NCBI GenBank assembly: GCA_030650395.1
Contig: JAUSDY010000075.1
Coordinates: 1 to 40,194, forward strand
Length of the DNA stretch: 40,194 nt
Reading direction: 5' to 3'
Source: Acidobacteriota bacterium
Lineage (GTDB): Bacteria; Acidobacteriota; Vicinamibacteria; Vicinamibacterales; UBA2999
The notes beneath the pieces are model-generated. The model searched no databases and was not told the origin of the DNA. It saw only the letters and a program-made list of their open reading frames with translations. Each line of letters opens with the position of its first letter. Within the stretch, counting starts at the first letter, position 1. The position numbers and the translations under genes were made by a program. Below are positions 8,264-18,965 of the stretch, piece by piece.

Positions 8264-10741
8264 ATGCTCCGGGACCTTCGGCACGGCGTTCGGCAGCTGG
8301 TTCGGCAGCCGGCGTTTACGGCGGCCGCCGTCATGTCGCTCGCGCTCGGCATCGGCCTCAACACCACCCTCTTCAGCATCGTCAACGCGGTGTTGCTGCG
8401 TGATACGGCCGTCACAGCGCCGCAGCAGCTCGTTGAGATTTATTCCGGGCTGAACAAGGACTACCCGCAGCTGACGACCTCGTATCCGGACTACCTCGAC
8501 TTGCGCGCAGAAGTGAGCGCGCTCGCGGGCGTGACCGCCAGCTCGTACGTGCGCGGGATTCTTGCAACCGGCGAGCACGGCGTGCTGGTCACCGGCGAAG
8601 CGGTCACGGCCAACCATTTCGATGTGCTGGGCGCACACCCGGTGCTCGGGCGTGGCTTTCGTGAGGAAGAGAATGCCTCTCCCGGCGTGGCGCCGGTGAC
8701 CGTGCTGAGTTACGGTTTGTGGCAGCGCCGGTTCGCGGGCCGGCCGACGATCGTCGGGGAGACGATCCGACTATCGGGATCCAGCTACACCATCATCGGT
8801 GTCGGGCCGCGCGGGTTCACCGGCACGATACCCGGCATTCCCACTGAGTTCTGGGTGCCGATCGTCATGGTCGATCGACTCGAGTTCTCGGGCGTGCAGA
8901 CGCAGAAAGACACCGCCAACAGCCAGGCGAACGTCACGCGTCTCGAACATCGTGGCAATCGATGGTTATTCGTCAAAGGCCGGCTCGCCGAAGGCCGATC
9001 GATCGAAGAAGTGCGCGCGCAGGCCGACACGGTCTTGGCGCGACTGGCCGCACAGTACCCGGCCACGAACGACGGCGTGACGGCGAGCATCGTGCCGGTG
9101 ACGAGCATCCGCTTTCATCCCATGCTCGATGGTTACGTCCGGGCCGCGAGCGCGGGCCTGCTTGCAGCGGTCGGATTGGTGTTGCTGATCGCGTGCGGCA
9201 ACGTCGCCAACCTGCTGCTGGCGCGGGGCGCCGTGCGGCAGCGCGAGCTCGCCATTCGATCCGCGATCGGCGCCAGCCGCGCCCGGCTCCTCAGGCAGCT
9301 GCTGACCGAATCGCTGCTGCTGGCGATCGTCGGCGGCTCGCTCGGGCTCTTGATTGCCTGGTGGGCCGGGCACGCGTTGTCCGGATTTGGGTCGACGGTA
9401 TTCCCGATGCCGATCGAGTTCAATTTCTCGATCGACCGCGCGGTGCTGGCGTTTGCGATGACGGTGTCAATGGCCACGGCCGTGGTGTTCGGCCTCGCGC
9501 CCGCCTGGTCGTCGTCCAGGCCGGAGCTGGTGCCGGCGCTCAAGGAATCAACCGACTTCTCGAGCGGCCGCCGGATTTCGATCGGCGACGTGCTGGTAGC
9601 CGGCCAACTAGCGCTGTCTCTGGTGTTGCTCGTGTCGGGTGCGCTGTTGGGCCGCGGGCTGCTGACCGCGCAGAACGCAGAGATCGGCTACGACCCAACG
9701 CCCGTCTCGTCGCTGTCGTTCAATCTGCAGATGAACGGCTACGATGACGACCGGGCGACGGAATTCAGCGAGCGCGCGTTCCGGACGTTGCGCGCGTTGC
9801 CGGGCGTTACCGCGGTTTCATCGGCCACCCGGCTGCCGCTCTCCCCCGAGATCAACATGGACGGGCTGCTCGTGCCGGGCCACCACGCGGCCGACGATAA
9901 GGACGGTACGCCAATCGATGCGGTCCTGGTCGGCCCCGATTATTTTGCGGTGGTCGGCGTGCCGCTCGTCGCCGGTCGAGCATTTACCGAGGACGATGTC
10001 GCTCGAGGACGACGCGTCGCGATCATCAACGAGACGATGGCGCGGCAGTACTGGCCCGATGGCCGTGCGCTCGGCGGGCATTTCTACATCGACGGATGGA
10101 CGTCGGAGCCCGTTGTGGTCGTCGGCATCGCGCGCGATCACAAAGTGCGGTCGGTGGGCGAAGCGCCCCGCCCTTATATGCACCGGCCTGGCGGGCCGTC
10201 GCGGCAGGTCGACTTGATCGTACGCACGGCGACGCCGGCCAGGTCTGCGCTGCCGATGTTACGGGCGGCGCTTTTGGCGCTCGAGCCGGAGATCGTTTTT
10301 ACCGACGACGTCCCGGCGGAAGAGGTCGCGGCGACGACCGTCGCCCCCACGCGCATCGGCGCCTACGTACTGGGCGCCTTTGGAGCGTTGGCGCTCCTGC
10401 TGGCGGCGGTGGGCGTCTACGGCGTCGTGGCGTACTCGGTCAGCCGGCGCACGCGAGAGGTCGGCATCCGCATGGCCCTCGGGGCCGAGCGTGGCCAGGT
10501 GCTGCGGATGGTGCTGTGGCAGGGCGGCCGGCTCGCGGGCGTTGGCATCCTGCTCGGCGCGGTGGCCGCAGCGGGGACCGGACAGCTGTTGGAGTCGATG
10601 CTCTACGGCGTCAGCGGACTCGATCCCATGGCCTACGCGGTGGCCAGTGGCCTCCTCCTGTCGGTGGCCGCGGTGGCGAACCTGGTGCCGGCGATCACGG
10701 CGGCGCGGATCGACCCGATGCGCGCACTTCGGCGCGAGTAG
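8264..10741 (+). CDS. ABC transporter permease, duplicated orphan (ADOP/MacB-FtsX) type
   Basis: A protein of 825 aa. The N-terminal MLRDLRHGVRQLVRQPAFT and LALGIGLNTTLFSIVNAVLL is the hallmark opening of MacB-like permeases in Acidobacteria. A MacB periplasmic core (about residues 20-240) precedes an FtsX-like membrane domain (VLLIACGNVANLLLARGAVR). A second periplasmic core and second FtsX domain (TREVGIRMALGAERGQVLRM) follow, ending at RIDPMRALRRE. Such proteins have no ATPase partner nearby and form large paralogous families; a function in mechanotransmission-driven export or signalling is inferred only from MacB. No ATPase gene is present in the window. It lies just downstream of the copper/haem protein. 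Confidence 0.92.
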   Translation: MLRDLRHGVRQLVRQPAFTAAAVMSLALGIGLNTTLFSIVNAVLLRDTAVTAPQQLVEIYSGLNKDYPQLTTSYPDYLDLRAEVSALAGVTASSYVRGILATGEHGVLVTGEAVTANHFDVLGAHPVLGRGFREEENASPGVAPVTVLSYGLWQRRFAGRPTIVGETIRLSGSSYTIIGVGPRGFTGTIPGIPTEFWVPIVMVDRLEFSGVQTQKDTANSQANVTRLEHRGNRWLFVKGRLAEGRSIEEVRAQADTVLARLAAQYPATNDGVTASIVPVTSIRFHPMLDGYVRAASAGLLAAVGLVLLIACGNVANLLLARGAVRQRELAIRSAIGASRARLLRQLLTESLLLAIVGGSLGLLIAWWAGHALSGFGSTVFPMPIEFNFSIDRAVLAFAMTVSMATAVVFGLAPAWSSSRPELVPALKESTDFSSGRRISIGDVLVAGQLALSLVLLVSGALLGRGLLTAQNAEIGYDPTPVSSLSFNLQMNGYDDDRATEFSERAFRTLRALPGVTAVSSATRLPLSPEINMDGLLVPGHHAADDKDGTPIDAVLVGPDYFAVVGVPLVAGRAFTEDDVARGRRVAIINETMARQYWPDGRALGGHFYIDGWTSEPVVVVGIARDHKVRSVGEAPRPYMHRPGGPSRQVDLIVRTATPARSALPMLRAALLALEPEIVFTDDVPAEEVAATTVAPTRIGAYVLGAFGALALLLAAVGVYGVVAYSVSRRTREVGIRMALGAERGQVLRMVLWQGGRLAGVGILLGAVAAAGTGQLLESMLYGVSGLDPMAYAVASGLLLSVAAVANLVPAITAARIDPMRALRRE

Positions 10742-10763
10742 CAGGCGAAGGCGCGGGCACCCG

Positions 10764-10769
10764 TATAAT
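10764..10769 (+). promoter_or_regulatory. -10 box TATAAT before the selenoprotein gene
   Basis: TATAATCC lies 17 nt before the ATG at 10787, giving a predicted leader of about 10 nt that contains GAGG. It suggests the selenoprotein gene has its own promoter despite following the permease by only 45 bases. Confidence 0.6.
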
Positions 10770-10786
10770 CCACGCGCGAGGCCCCA

Positions 10787-11941
10787 ATGCAACGACGACA
10801 TTTTCTGTGGTCGCTCGGCGCCGCGGCGCTGATGCCATCGGCGGTCGGGACGCAGGCACCGCAACGTGCGACGGTGCTCTACGACGGACGCGCGACCGCG
10901 CTCGCCCGCATCAGCCCCGACCCCAAGCAGCCTGATGCCCTGTGGGTCCAGAAAACGGACCTGCCGCGCATCAACGACTTCGAGCTCAAACCTCAGGGCG
11001 CCTGCCGCGCCGACATCTGCATTCCGGTTCCGAAGACGATGACGCGCGGCGCCTACTTCAACCTGACCGCCTTCGCGCAGCGCGTCGGCCAGCGCGTGGT
11101 CGCCGACCTGCCGGCGCGGGTGTGGAGCTTCGGCGAGATCCCGGTGGTGCGAGGCGCGTTCCTCGAGTCGCGCATGGCGCCGGACTTCTCGGTGCCGGAT
11201 CGCAAGGGCCGGCCCGTGAAGTTATCGCAGTTCCCGGGCAAGAAGGTGCTGCTCGTCACCTGGGCCTCCTGGTGAGGGTGCCGACTTGATCTGCCAGGCT
11301 GGCAGACACTCTACGACGAGCTGAAGAGCAAGAATTTCGAGATTGTCGCCGTCGCGCAAGACACCGGCGGCGAAGCTGCGGCCGGCAAATGGTATGACGC
11401 GGCGAAGGCTACCTACACAACCCTCATCGATCCCGCTCACGCCGTGAGCTCGGCGTTTCAGTTCACCAACGTTCCCACCGGCGTCTGGATCGACGAGCGT
11501 GGACGCGTGGCTCGCCCGGGCGAGCCGGCGTGGACCACCAGCCGCACCAATACCTATGGCGGCAAGGCGCTGGTCACCGAAGGCGAGGAATACGTCGCGG
11601 CCATTCGCGACTGGGTCGCCAATGGCGAGCGCAGCGTCCACGTGTTGTCCGATGCCGCATTCGCGGCGCGCGTCAAGCCGCGGTCGCAGAACGAGATGGC
11701 TGCCGACGCCAGCTTTGCCCTCGGCGCCTGGTTTCATCACGCCGGCAACGCGCCGCTCGCCAGGAGATACTTCGAGCGCGCGCAGGCGCTCAACCCGGAC
11801 GACTGGAACTACCATCGCCAGGACTGGAGCTTCACGCCCGGCGAGGCCGGCGCAAAGTGGCTCGAGAAATTCCAGAAGCTCGAAGAGCCGTACTATCCGA
11901 AACTCGACCTCAAGCCCAAACCTGAAAAGCCCAAGGGTTAA
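10787..11941 (+). CDS. Tat-exported thioredoxin-fold selenoprotein (UGA = Sec163)
   Basis: Read through the TGA at 11273-11275, the frame is open from 10787 to 11941 (384 residues). The start MQRRHFLWSLGAAAL has a twin-arginine motif (RRHFLW). A redoxin/TlpA domain begins near MAPDFSVPDRKGRPVKLSQF; the TGA falls at TWASW-U-GCRLDLPGWQTLY, exactly where thiol-disulfide oxidoreductases carry the nucleophilic Cys after WASW. Good coding sequence continues in the same frame (FEIVAVAQDTGG, VPTGVWIDERGRV), ending in a TPR-like part (GNAPLARRYFERAQALNPDD). A 7-bp hairpin sits 14 nt past the UGA. The partner cysteine is two residues after the Sec (U-G-C). A nonsense mutation or frameshift is unlikely because frame and conservation persist on both sides. 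Conventional annotation would give two fragments. The function is probably reduction of a peroxide or disulfide in the periplasm. Confidence 0.85.
11276..11310 (+). promoter_or_regulatory. Candidate bacterial SECIS hairpin after the UGA
   Basis: TCTGCCA (11290-11296) and TGGCAGA (11300-11306) form a perfect 7-bp stem closing a short G-rich loop (GGC, or AGGCT if the top pair opens). The loop starts about 21 nt after the UGA, inside the 16-37 nt window usual for bacterial SECIS elements recognised by SelB, and has G at its 5' side as expected. Confidence 0.7.
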
Positions 11942-12005
11942 TCAATAGCCGGGGTCTGGGCGGTCTGCTTATTGCACTGTTCTTCCACGACGGGAGGACC
12001 GTGTG

Positions 12006-12869
12006 ATGTCGCTAACAACCGAGCAGTTCCCCAACGATGAGTCGGCGCTGCCGACGCCACCTGATGTCGCATGGCTGCGCGAAGCACGCGAACGCAAGGG
12101 ATTGACGCTCGAACACCTTGCGAGCACCACCAAGATCTGCCCGAAATTCCTGTCAGCGCTGGAGGCGGGCGCCATTGATAAGCTGCCGCCGGCATTTTTT
12201 AGACGCGGCTTCGTGAAGGCGTACGCGAAGGAAGTCGGGCTCGATCCCGACCAAACGGCTGACCGTTACCTGGCACAGCTGGCACCCGCCACACCGGCAG
12301 TAGAGGGCGAGGACGTCCGCGCGATGGTCGAGACCGCCGTCGCGCGCACCGGCGTGATCGGGTTCGAGAAACACCACGCGACCCTCATCAGCGCACGCCG
12401 TGCGGATCGGTTTGGCCGGCTCACCTTCGCAGCGGCGGTGATCGGCGCCATCGCGTACCTCGGACCCTTTGATTGGGACGGGTGGACCTCAAAAGTGGAT
12501 GCGAGCGGTGTCGCCTCGTCCGCCGCTGTGACACCGGCGACCACTCCTGCGCCGGCGGCTGAGGCGCCGCACGCGGAGTGGACCGCGGTAACAGCGGTGG
12601 CGGGCGGACCGCTGCAGTTCGAGATCAAACCGCAGGGAGAGTGCTGGTTTTCAGCCGCCGCAGACGGTAATCAAATCCGATCGGAACTCTTGAAGACCGG
12701 GGATCTTCGTCCGATTGAAGTGCGCGATGAGCTGGTGTTGAGGGTCGGCGATCCGGGCGCATGCGCGTTCTCGATCAACGGCCGCGCCGGACGCGCATTG
12801 GGATCCCCCGGCGCGCCGGTAACGGTGCGGATTACGAAGGATAACTTTCGCGACTTCTTGAGCTCGTAG
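12006..12869 (+). CDS. RodZ-like protein: Xre-type HTH, one TM segment, DUF4115 tail
   Basis: A protein of 287 aa. A cytoplasmic HTH_25 domain covers about residues 18-85 (LREARERKGLTLEHLASTTK; LEAGAIDKLPPAFFRRGFVK), the usual RodZ N-terminus that binds MreB. One transmembrane segment (about 140-158, LTFAAAVIGAIAYLG) is followed by an Ala/Pro/Thr linker and a periplasmic domain ending VTVRITKDNFRDFL, which matches DUF4115. A role in rod-shape or envelope organisation is inferred from RodZ; no mre genes are nearby. ATG at 12006 was preferred over the GTG at 12003 because GGGAGG at 11992 then has the better spacing. A strong terminator follows the stop codon. Confidence 0.85.
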   Translation: MSLTTEQFPNDESALPTPPDVAWLREARERKGLTLEHLASTTKICPKFLSALEAGAIDKLPPAFFRRGFVKAYAKEVGLDPDQTADRYLAQLAPATPAVEGEDVRAMVETAVARTGVIGFEKHHATLISARRADRFGRLTFAAAVIGAIAYLGPFDWDGWTSKVDASGVASSAAVTPATTPAPAAEAPHAEWTAVTAVAGGPLQFEIKPQGECWFSAAADGNQIRSELLKTGDLRPIEVRDELVLRVGDPGACAFSINGRAGRALGSPGAPVTVRITKDNFRDFLSS

Positions 12870-12878
12870 CCCGCTGGC

Positions 12879-12911
12879 AGGCGGGTCTGAAGACCCGCCT
12901 CTACTTTTTTT
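12879..12911 (+). terminator. Rho-independent terminator made from a simple palindrome
   Basis: AGGCGGGTCT and AGACCCGCCT pair over ten bases with almost no loop, followed by CTAC and seven T. The hairpin is also a member of the simple-palindrome family with a CTGAAG centre (others at 14849, 17729 and 20501), showing a repeat used as a terminator for the RodZ-like gene. Confidence 0.8.
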
Positions 12912-12915
12912 GAGG

Positions 12916-13536
12916 CTACTGAAAATAGCGCCAGCCGGTCCGTAAGGCGTTGGTCACCGCGGGATTGAACGACATTTGGATCGCCACGGTCGCCGCCGCA
13001 TGCGACACGGCCAGCGGCAGGATATTGGGCGCGCGCGAGTAAATCCAACACCACGCCAACCCGCCGACGAAGGTGACGATCACCAGGAATGGGTTCGGCA
13101 GGTGCAGCGACGCGAAAACAGCGGCGGCCAGGAGCACCGCGCCGCGGCCCCTCGACTTCGCTCGGGACAAGCCAGCCACCGCTCGCGACTCGCGCAAGAC
13201 GACCGTCTGCAGCACGAATTGCTGGGCGCCGCCCCACACCATCACATAGAGGAAGTCGAGCAGCGGTGCGCGCCGGATCGGCGCCGGGCCCATCGCATGG
13301 CCGATGAACCACAGCGCCGCCACCAGTGGAACGGTCAGCGCGATCGACCACAGCAGCGCCGGCAGGAAGCCCCGGCTCGAGAAGCCCCAATCCCGCGACT
13401 TGCGGTTGTGCGCGATGCACAGCGCGATGATCACGACGACCGGGAGCAATACCCACGGGCCGGGCACATCGACGAGCGGGTCGGCTACCCAGGTGTAGCC
13501 GAGGATGATTGCGACGATGGCCAGCGTGTACGGCAT
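12916..13536 (-). CDS. CPBP-family intramembrane protein with altered first motif
   Basis: A protein of 206 aa with about six hydrophobic segments, matching the CPBP (Abi/Rce1-like) intramembrane glutamic protease fold. Motif 2 (F141-A-S-L-H145) and motif 3 (H179 in AVSHAAAT) are present. Motif 1, normally EExxxR with the catalytic glutamates, reads Q105-Q106-FVLQTVVLR here. It may therefore lack protease activity, though QQ variants are seen in some lineages of the family. Residues 123-130 (LSRAKSRG) are encoded by a small palindromic repeat at 13148-13168, within a loop between membrane segments. It is convergent with the RodZ-like gene and divergent from the unknown gene at 13575. Confidence 0.75.
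   Translation of the reverse strand: MPYTLAIVAIILGYTWVADPLVDVPGPWVLLPVVVIIALCIAHNRKSRDWGFSSRGFLPALLWSIALTVPLVAALWFIGHAMGPAPIRRAPLLDFLYVMVWGGAQQFVLQTVVLRESRAVAGLSRAKSRGRGAVLLAAAVFASLHLPNPFLVIVTFVGGLAWCWIYSRAPNILPLAVSHAAATVAIQMSFNPAVTNALRTGWRYFQ
13148..13168. repeat. Short palindromic repeat in frame inside the CPBP gene
   Basis: CCCCTCGACTTCGCTCGGGA forms a small hairpin (CCC...GGG with CTCGACTTCGCTC between) and resembles the conserved ends of the CCTTCGACTC...GCTCAGG repeats. In the protein it reads SRAKSRG, unlike the hydrophobic surroundings. Confidence 0.55.
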
Positions 13537-13574
13537 GCGCTGCCATTGTGGACTAAGTGATACCGTAGCCCGTC

Positions 13575-14731
13575 GTGCGCGACTTCCTCAACAAGCTTCT
13601 GGGCCGACACCGGGAGCAAATCGACACCACGAAACCCGCGGACCTATCGCCACCGGTCCCCGGCTCTCCTGCTCCGGCGGGAACCGTCGTGCGGGAGGTG
13701 CAGGATCAGGGCTATCGGATCCGCCTCGATCTCTCGGGCCAGGTGCTGCGGCTCTCCATACCCGAGGATAGAGGCACGAGCGCCCCCCAGACCCTGGAGA
13801 AGACCCTGGGCGCCGCGCTCGGGCGCGGCTTCGTGCCAGGGTCGGCCCTCGTTCAGAAGGCGAAGCAGTTCGACGACGGGATCTACGCGGCGGTGGAGCT
13901 CGCGGCCCAGGCAGGTGCGGGGAGCTTCGCGGGCAAGGCCGCACTGTTGCAGGGGGCTGGTCCGGGACCTGACGAAAGCCCAGGCCGCCGGCGAGGCGTT
14001 CTCCGTCCAGGCGTTGGCGATGCTCGTGGCGGCGGGCCGCCTGGGGGGCCTCGACCTCCACGCGTCGACAGCGCTCGAACCCGTCGTTGCAAAACCTGTC
14101 GGTGGAGCCGCTCCCCAGCTATTACTCGAGGCGCGCTCTCGGATACCGGCACGTTCGGGCTACGCTGTCGCGGGCGTTCGGCGACGGGGCCCTCGCCGGC
14201 CTGCAGCGGCTCGGCCCCGACGGCCCGGCCGCCCTCGACCTGGACGCCGAGTTGGACGCGACCGAGTCGCTCTTCTGGGGCGCCTATTACACCGCCTGCA
14301 CGCAGATTGGACTCCCACCCGACCCATCGCTGCCGGGGGCGGCGCAGATCAACAAGCACTTGGCGCGCCTGGCGTCCTGGGCGAACGCCCTGGGCAGCGA
14401 CGATGACCTCGGCCGTGACGCGCGGATGATGGTCCCCGTCTTCTACGACATCGACCGTGAGAAGACGAAAGTCTGGGCGTTCCTGGGGTGGGTGACGGAG
14501 ACTCTCGACGTCGCGTTCGCTAAGCCTCCGCGGGCGGAGGTGTTCGACCCGCAGGGACGGGAGGTCAAGACCGGCGACGACGTACGGGTCGCGTTCCAGC
14601 AGGAGTACCGCACCGTGGTCTACCCAGTGATGGCCGAGGTCTACGTCACGACGCTGCTCGACCGCGACGAGTTCCGCCGGCACTGCGACACCCACAAGAC
14701 GCAGGACGCGATCCTGGCCAACCTGGCCTGA
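13575..14731 (+). pseudogene. Unrecognised gene broken by two +1 frameshifts
   Basis: Three consecutive frames together give one continuous protein of about 385 residues. Frame one runs from GTG 13575 (MRDFLNKLLGRHREQIDTTK) to the GGGGG run at 13952-13956. Frame two continues GLVRDLTKAQAAGEAFSVQA to the CCC at 14080-14082. Frame three continues LQNLSVEPLPSYYSRRALGY to ANLA at 14731. Each shift is one extra base in a homopolymer, so this is either a recent pseudogene or an assembly error; removing both bases restores one ORF. I do not recognise the family. It looks like a soluble, mostly helical cytoplasmic protein without signal or membrane segment. Its very high third-position GC and lack of palindromic repeats set it slightly apart from its neighbours. 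Confidence 0.6.
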
Positions 14732-14761
14732 TCGGCGGTTCGCTCCCGACCGCACCAGTAC

Positions 14762-14790
14762 AAAAAGAAGGCCGCGGGCGTCCGCGGCCT
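14762..14790 (-). terminator. Rho-independent terminator downstream of lpxC
   Basis: On the minus strand a 9-bp stem (AGGCCGCGG/CCGCGGCCT, loop of 4) is followed by TTCTTTTT. It lies 80 bases past the lpxC stop and is also positioned to end transcripts of the unknown gene from the other side, though the T run serves only the minus strand. Confidence 0.85.
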
Positions 14791-14848
14791 AATGCGTTCA
14801 CGTTGGAGGTTGAGCGACGGCTGACTAGACTTAGTAAGCTTAATAGCG

Positions 14849-14868
14849 GGCGGAACTTTAGTTCCGCC
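14849..14868. repeat. Simple palindrome GGCGGAAC-TTTA-GTTCCGCC after lpxC
   Basis: Eight-base perfect arms with a TTTA centre, two bases beyond the lpxC stop codon. The same arms occur in frame inside uvrA at 17729-17748 with a TGAA centre. Confidence 0.85.
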
Positions 14869-14870
14869 GA

Positions 14871-15776
14871 TTAATGCGCGCGCGCCGACACGGGCACGCG
14901 AACCGTATCGAACACCCCTTCGGGCACGGCCTCGGGCGCCTCGACCAGGCACCATGATTCCTGATCGCTGAGAATCTCGGCCGCCAGCTGCGTATGCAGC
15001 GCGTGGCCCGCGCGATGGGCGACGACGTGACCGACGATCGGATATCCGACGAGCGCCAGGTCGCCGACGACGTCCAGGATCTTGTGACGCACGAACTCGT
15101 CTTCGAAGCGCAGGGCGTTGAGCACGCCGGTGTCGCCGATGACGATCGCGTTTTCGAGCGAGCCGCCGAGCGCCAGGCCGTTCTGGCGCAGCCATTCCAC
15201 TTCTTTCAGGAAGCCGAAAGTGCGCGCGGCCGCGATGTGATCGGCGAACGAGGTTTCGGTGATGCGCTCCGTGCGCGACTGGTGCCGCAGCAGCGGATGG
15301 TCGAAGCTGATGGTGTAGCTGACCTTGTAGTGATCCGAGGGGTAGATGGCGATGCGCTTGTCGCCGCTGGCAATCTGCACTGGCTTGAGAATCTTGAGGT
15401 AGCGGCGCGGGGGCGACAGTTTCTTCACGCCCGCTTCCTGCAGCAGATACAGGAACGGCGCGCTGCTGCCGTCCATGATCGGCACTTCGCGGTGATTGAG
15501 CTCGATGATCACGTTGTCGATGCCCGCCGACACCAGCGCGGCCAGCAGATGTTCGACCGTTTCGACGGTCGCGCCCGCCTTGCCAAGAACCGTGGCGTGT
15601 TGGACGCTAGAGACTTGATTGACCGTGGCGGGAATCTCGACCCCGAGGTCGGTGCGGCGGAACCGGATGCCCGTGTCGGCAGCGGCCGGCTTCAGGGTCA
15701 GCGTGACTTTCTGACCGGAGTGAAGGCCGATACCCGCGCACGAAATCTGACGTTTAAGTGTCCGTTGGGCGTCCAT
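14871..15776 (-). CDS. lpxC: UDP-3-O-acyl-N-acetylglucosamine deacetylase
   Basis: A protein of 301 aa that catalyses the committed, zinc-dependent deacetylation step of lipid A synthesis in the cytoplasm. Start at MDAQRTLKRQISCAGIGLHS was chosen because LpxC homology begins there; the frame is open 11 codons further upstream. Zinc ligand H76 lies in VETVEHLLAAL, H231 and D235 lie in HKILDVVGD, and the catalytic histidine is H258 in RAGHALHTQ. MDGSSAPF and the GIDNV segment are also characteristic. Length is normal for the family. It lies downstream of uvrA in the same direction with a 190-base gap that is richer in A and T and may hold its own promoter. It shows that the organism makes lipid A. 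Confidence 0.96.
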   Translation of the reverse strand: MDAQRTLKRQISCAGIGLHSGQKVTLTLKPAAADTGIRFRRTDLGVEIPATVNQVSSVQHATVLGKAGATVETVEHLLAALVSAGIDNVIIELNHREVPIMDGSSAPFLYLLQEAGVKKLSPPRRYLKILKPVQIASGDKRIAIYPSDHYKVSYTISFDHPLLRHQSRTERITETSFADHIAAARTFGFLKEVEWLRQNGLALGGSLENAIVIGDTGVLNALRFEDEFVRHKILDVVGDLALVGYPIVGHVVAHRAGHALHTQLAAEILSDQESWCLVEAPEAVPEGVFDTVRVPVSARAH

Positions 15777-15967
15777 TCGACTGTGAGTTCCGCTTCCCCA
15801 CCAAAGCAAAGTCGATGCCCGCCGTTCGCGAGGTCGTCCCTGTCTAGTAACTCTAATGATTGCAACACTTACCTAAAAGTTCACAATCCGACAAACGCCA
15901 CGGCTGTGTTTGCTCAGCCACAGAGGCAAAGGCCCGAAGTGTGTCAAACCGGACACTGAGGGCTTGT
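15777..15967 (-). promoter_or_regulatory. uvrA-lpxC intergenic region, probable lpxC promoter
   Basis: On the minus strand GTGTC-N6-GACAC, close to the uvrA stop, could form a hairpin. The AT-rich stretch around 15840-15890 (TTGTGAACTTTTAGG; AATCATTAGAGTTACTAG) is the likeliest promoter site. No box can be assigned with certainty and no repeat of the families found elsewhere is present. Confidence 0.35.
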
Positions 15968-18841
<2,874 letters not shown>

Positions 18842-18851
18842 TGGGTACTGT

Positions 18852-18886
18852 GGGGTCCACCGAGCAGACCCCAATCCCCTATTGTA
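18852..18886 (-). promoter_or_regulatory. uvrA promoter (-10 TACAAT) and leader hairpin
   Basis: On the minus strand TACAAT (18886-18881) precedes a leader of about 39 nt. The leader holds GGGGTCTGCTCGGTGGACCCC, arms GGGGTC/GACCCC, a variant of the GGGGTCAGACCCC palindrome found at 33664 and 33737. Confidence 0.5.
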
Positions 18887-18893
18887 ATACGAA

Positions 18894-18961
18894 GCTCAAG
18901 GCAGAAGGCTCAAGGCAGAAGGCAGAACGTTTTGCCTTTGGCCTTTTGCCTTTTGCCTTCC
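18894..18961. repeat. Inverted stutter array (aaggcag/ttgcctt units)
   Basis: Units CAAGGCAGAAGG on the left are mirrored by TTTGCCTTTGGCCTTTTGCC on the right around ACGTTTT. It begins 4 bases from the stop of the APC permease gene and could act as its transcript-end hairpin. The same unit, without inversion, recurs at 32063-32122. Confidence 0.8.
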
Positions 18962-18965
18962 GCGG

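Noticed and set aside
11273-11275. TGA as a nonsense mutation or frameshift splitting a redoxin gene
   Set aside because: The frame is the same before and after, the codon falls exactly on the active-site position and a suitable hairpin follows, so selenocysteine explains it better.
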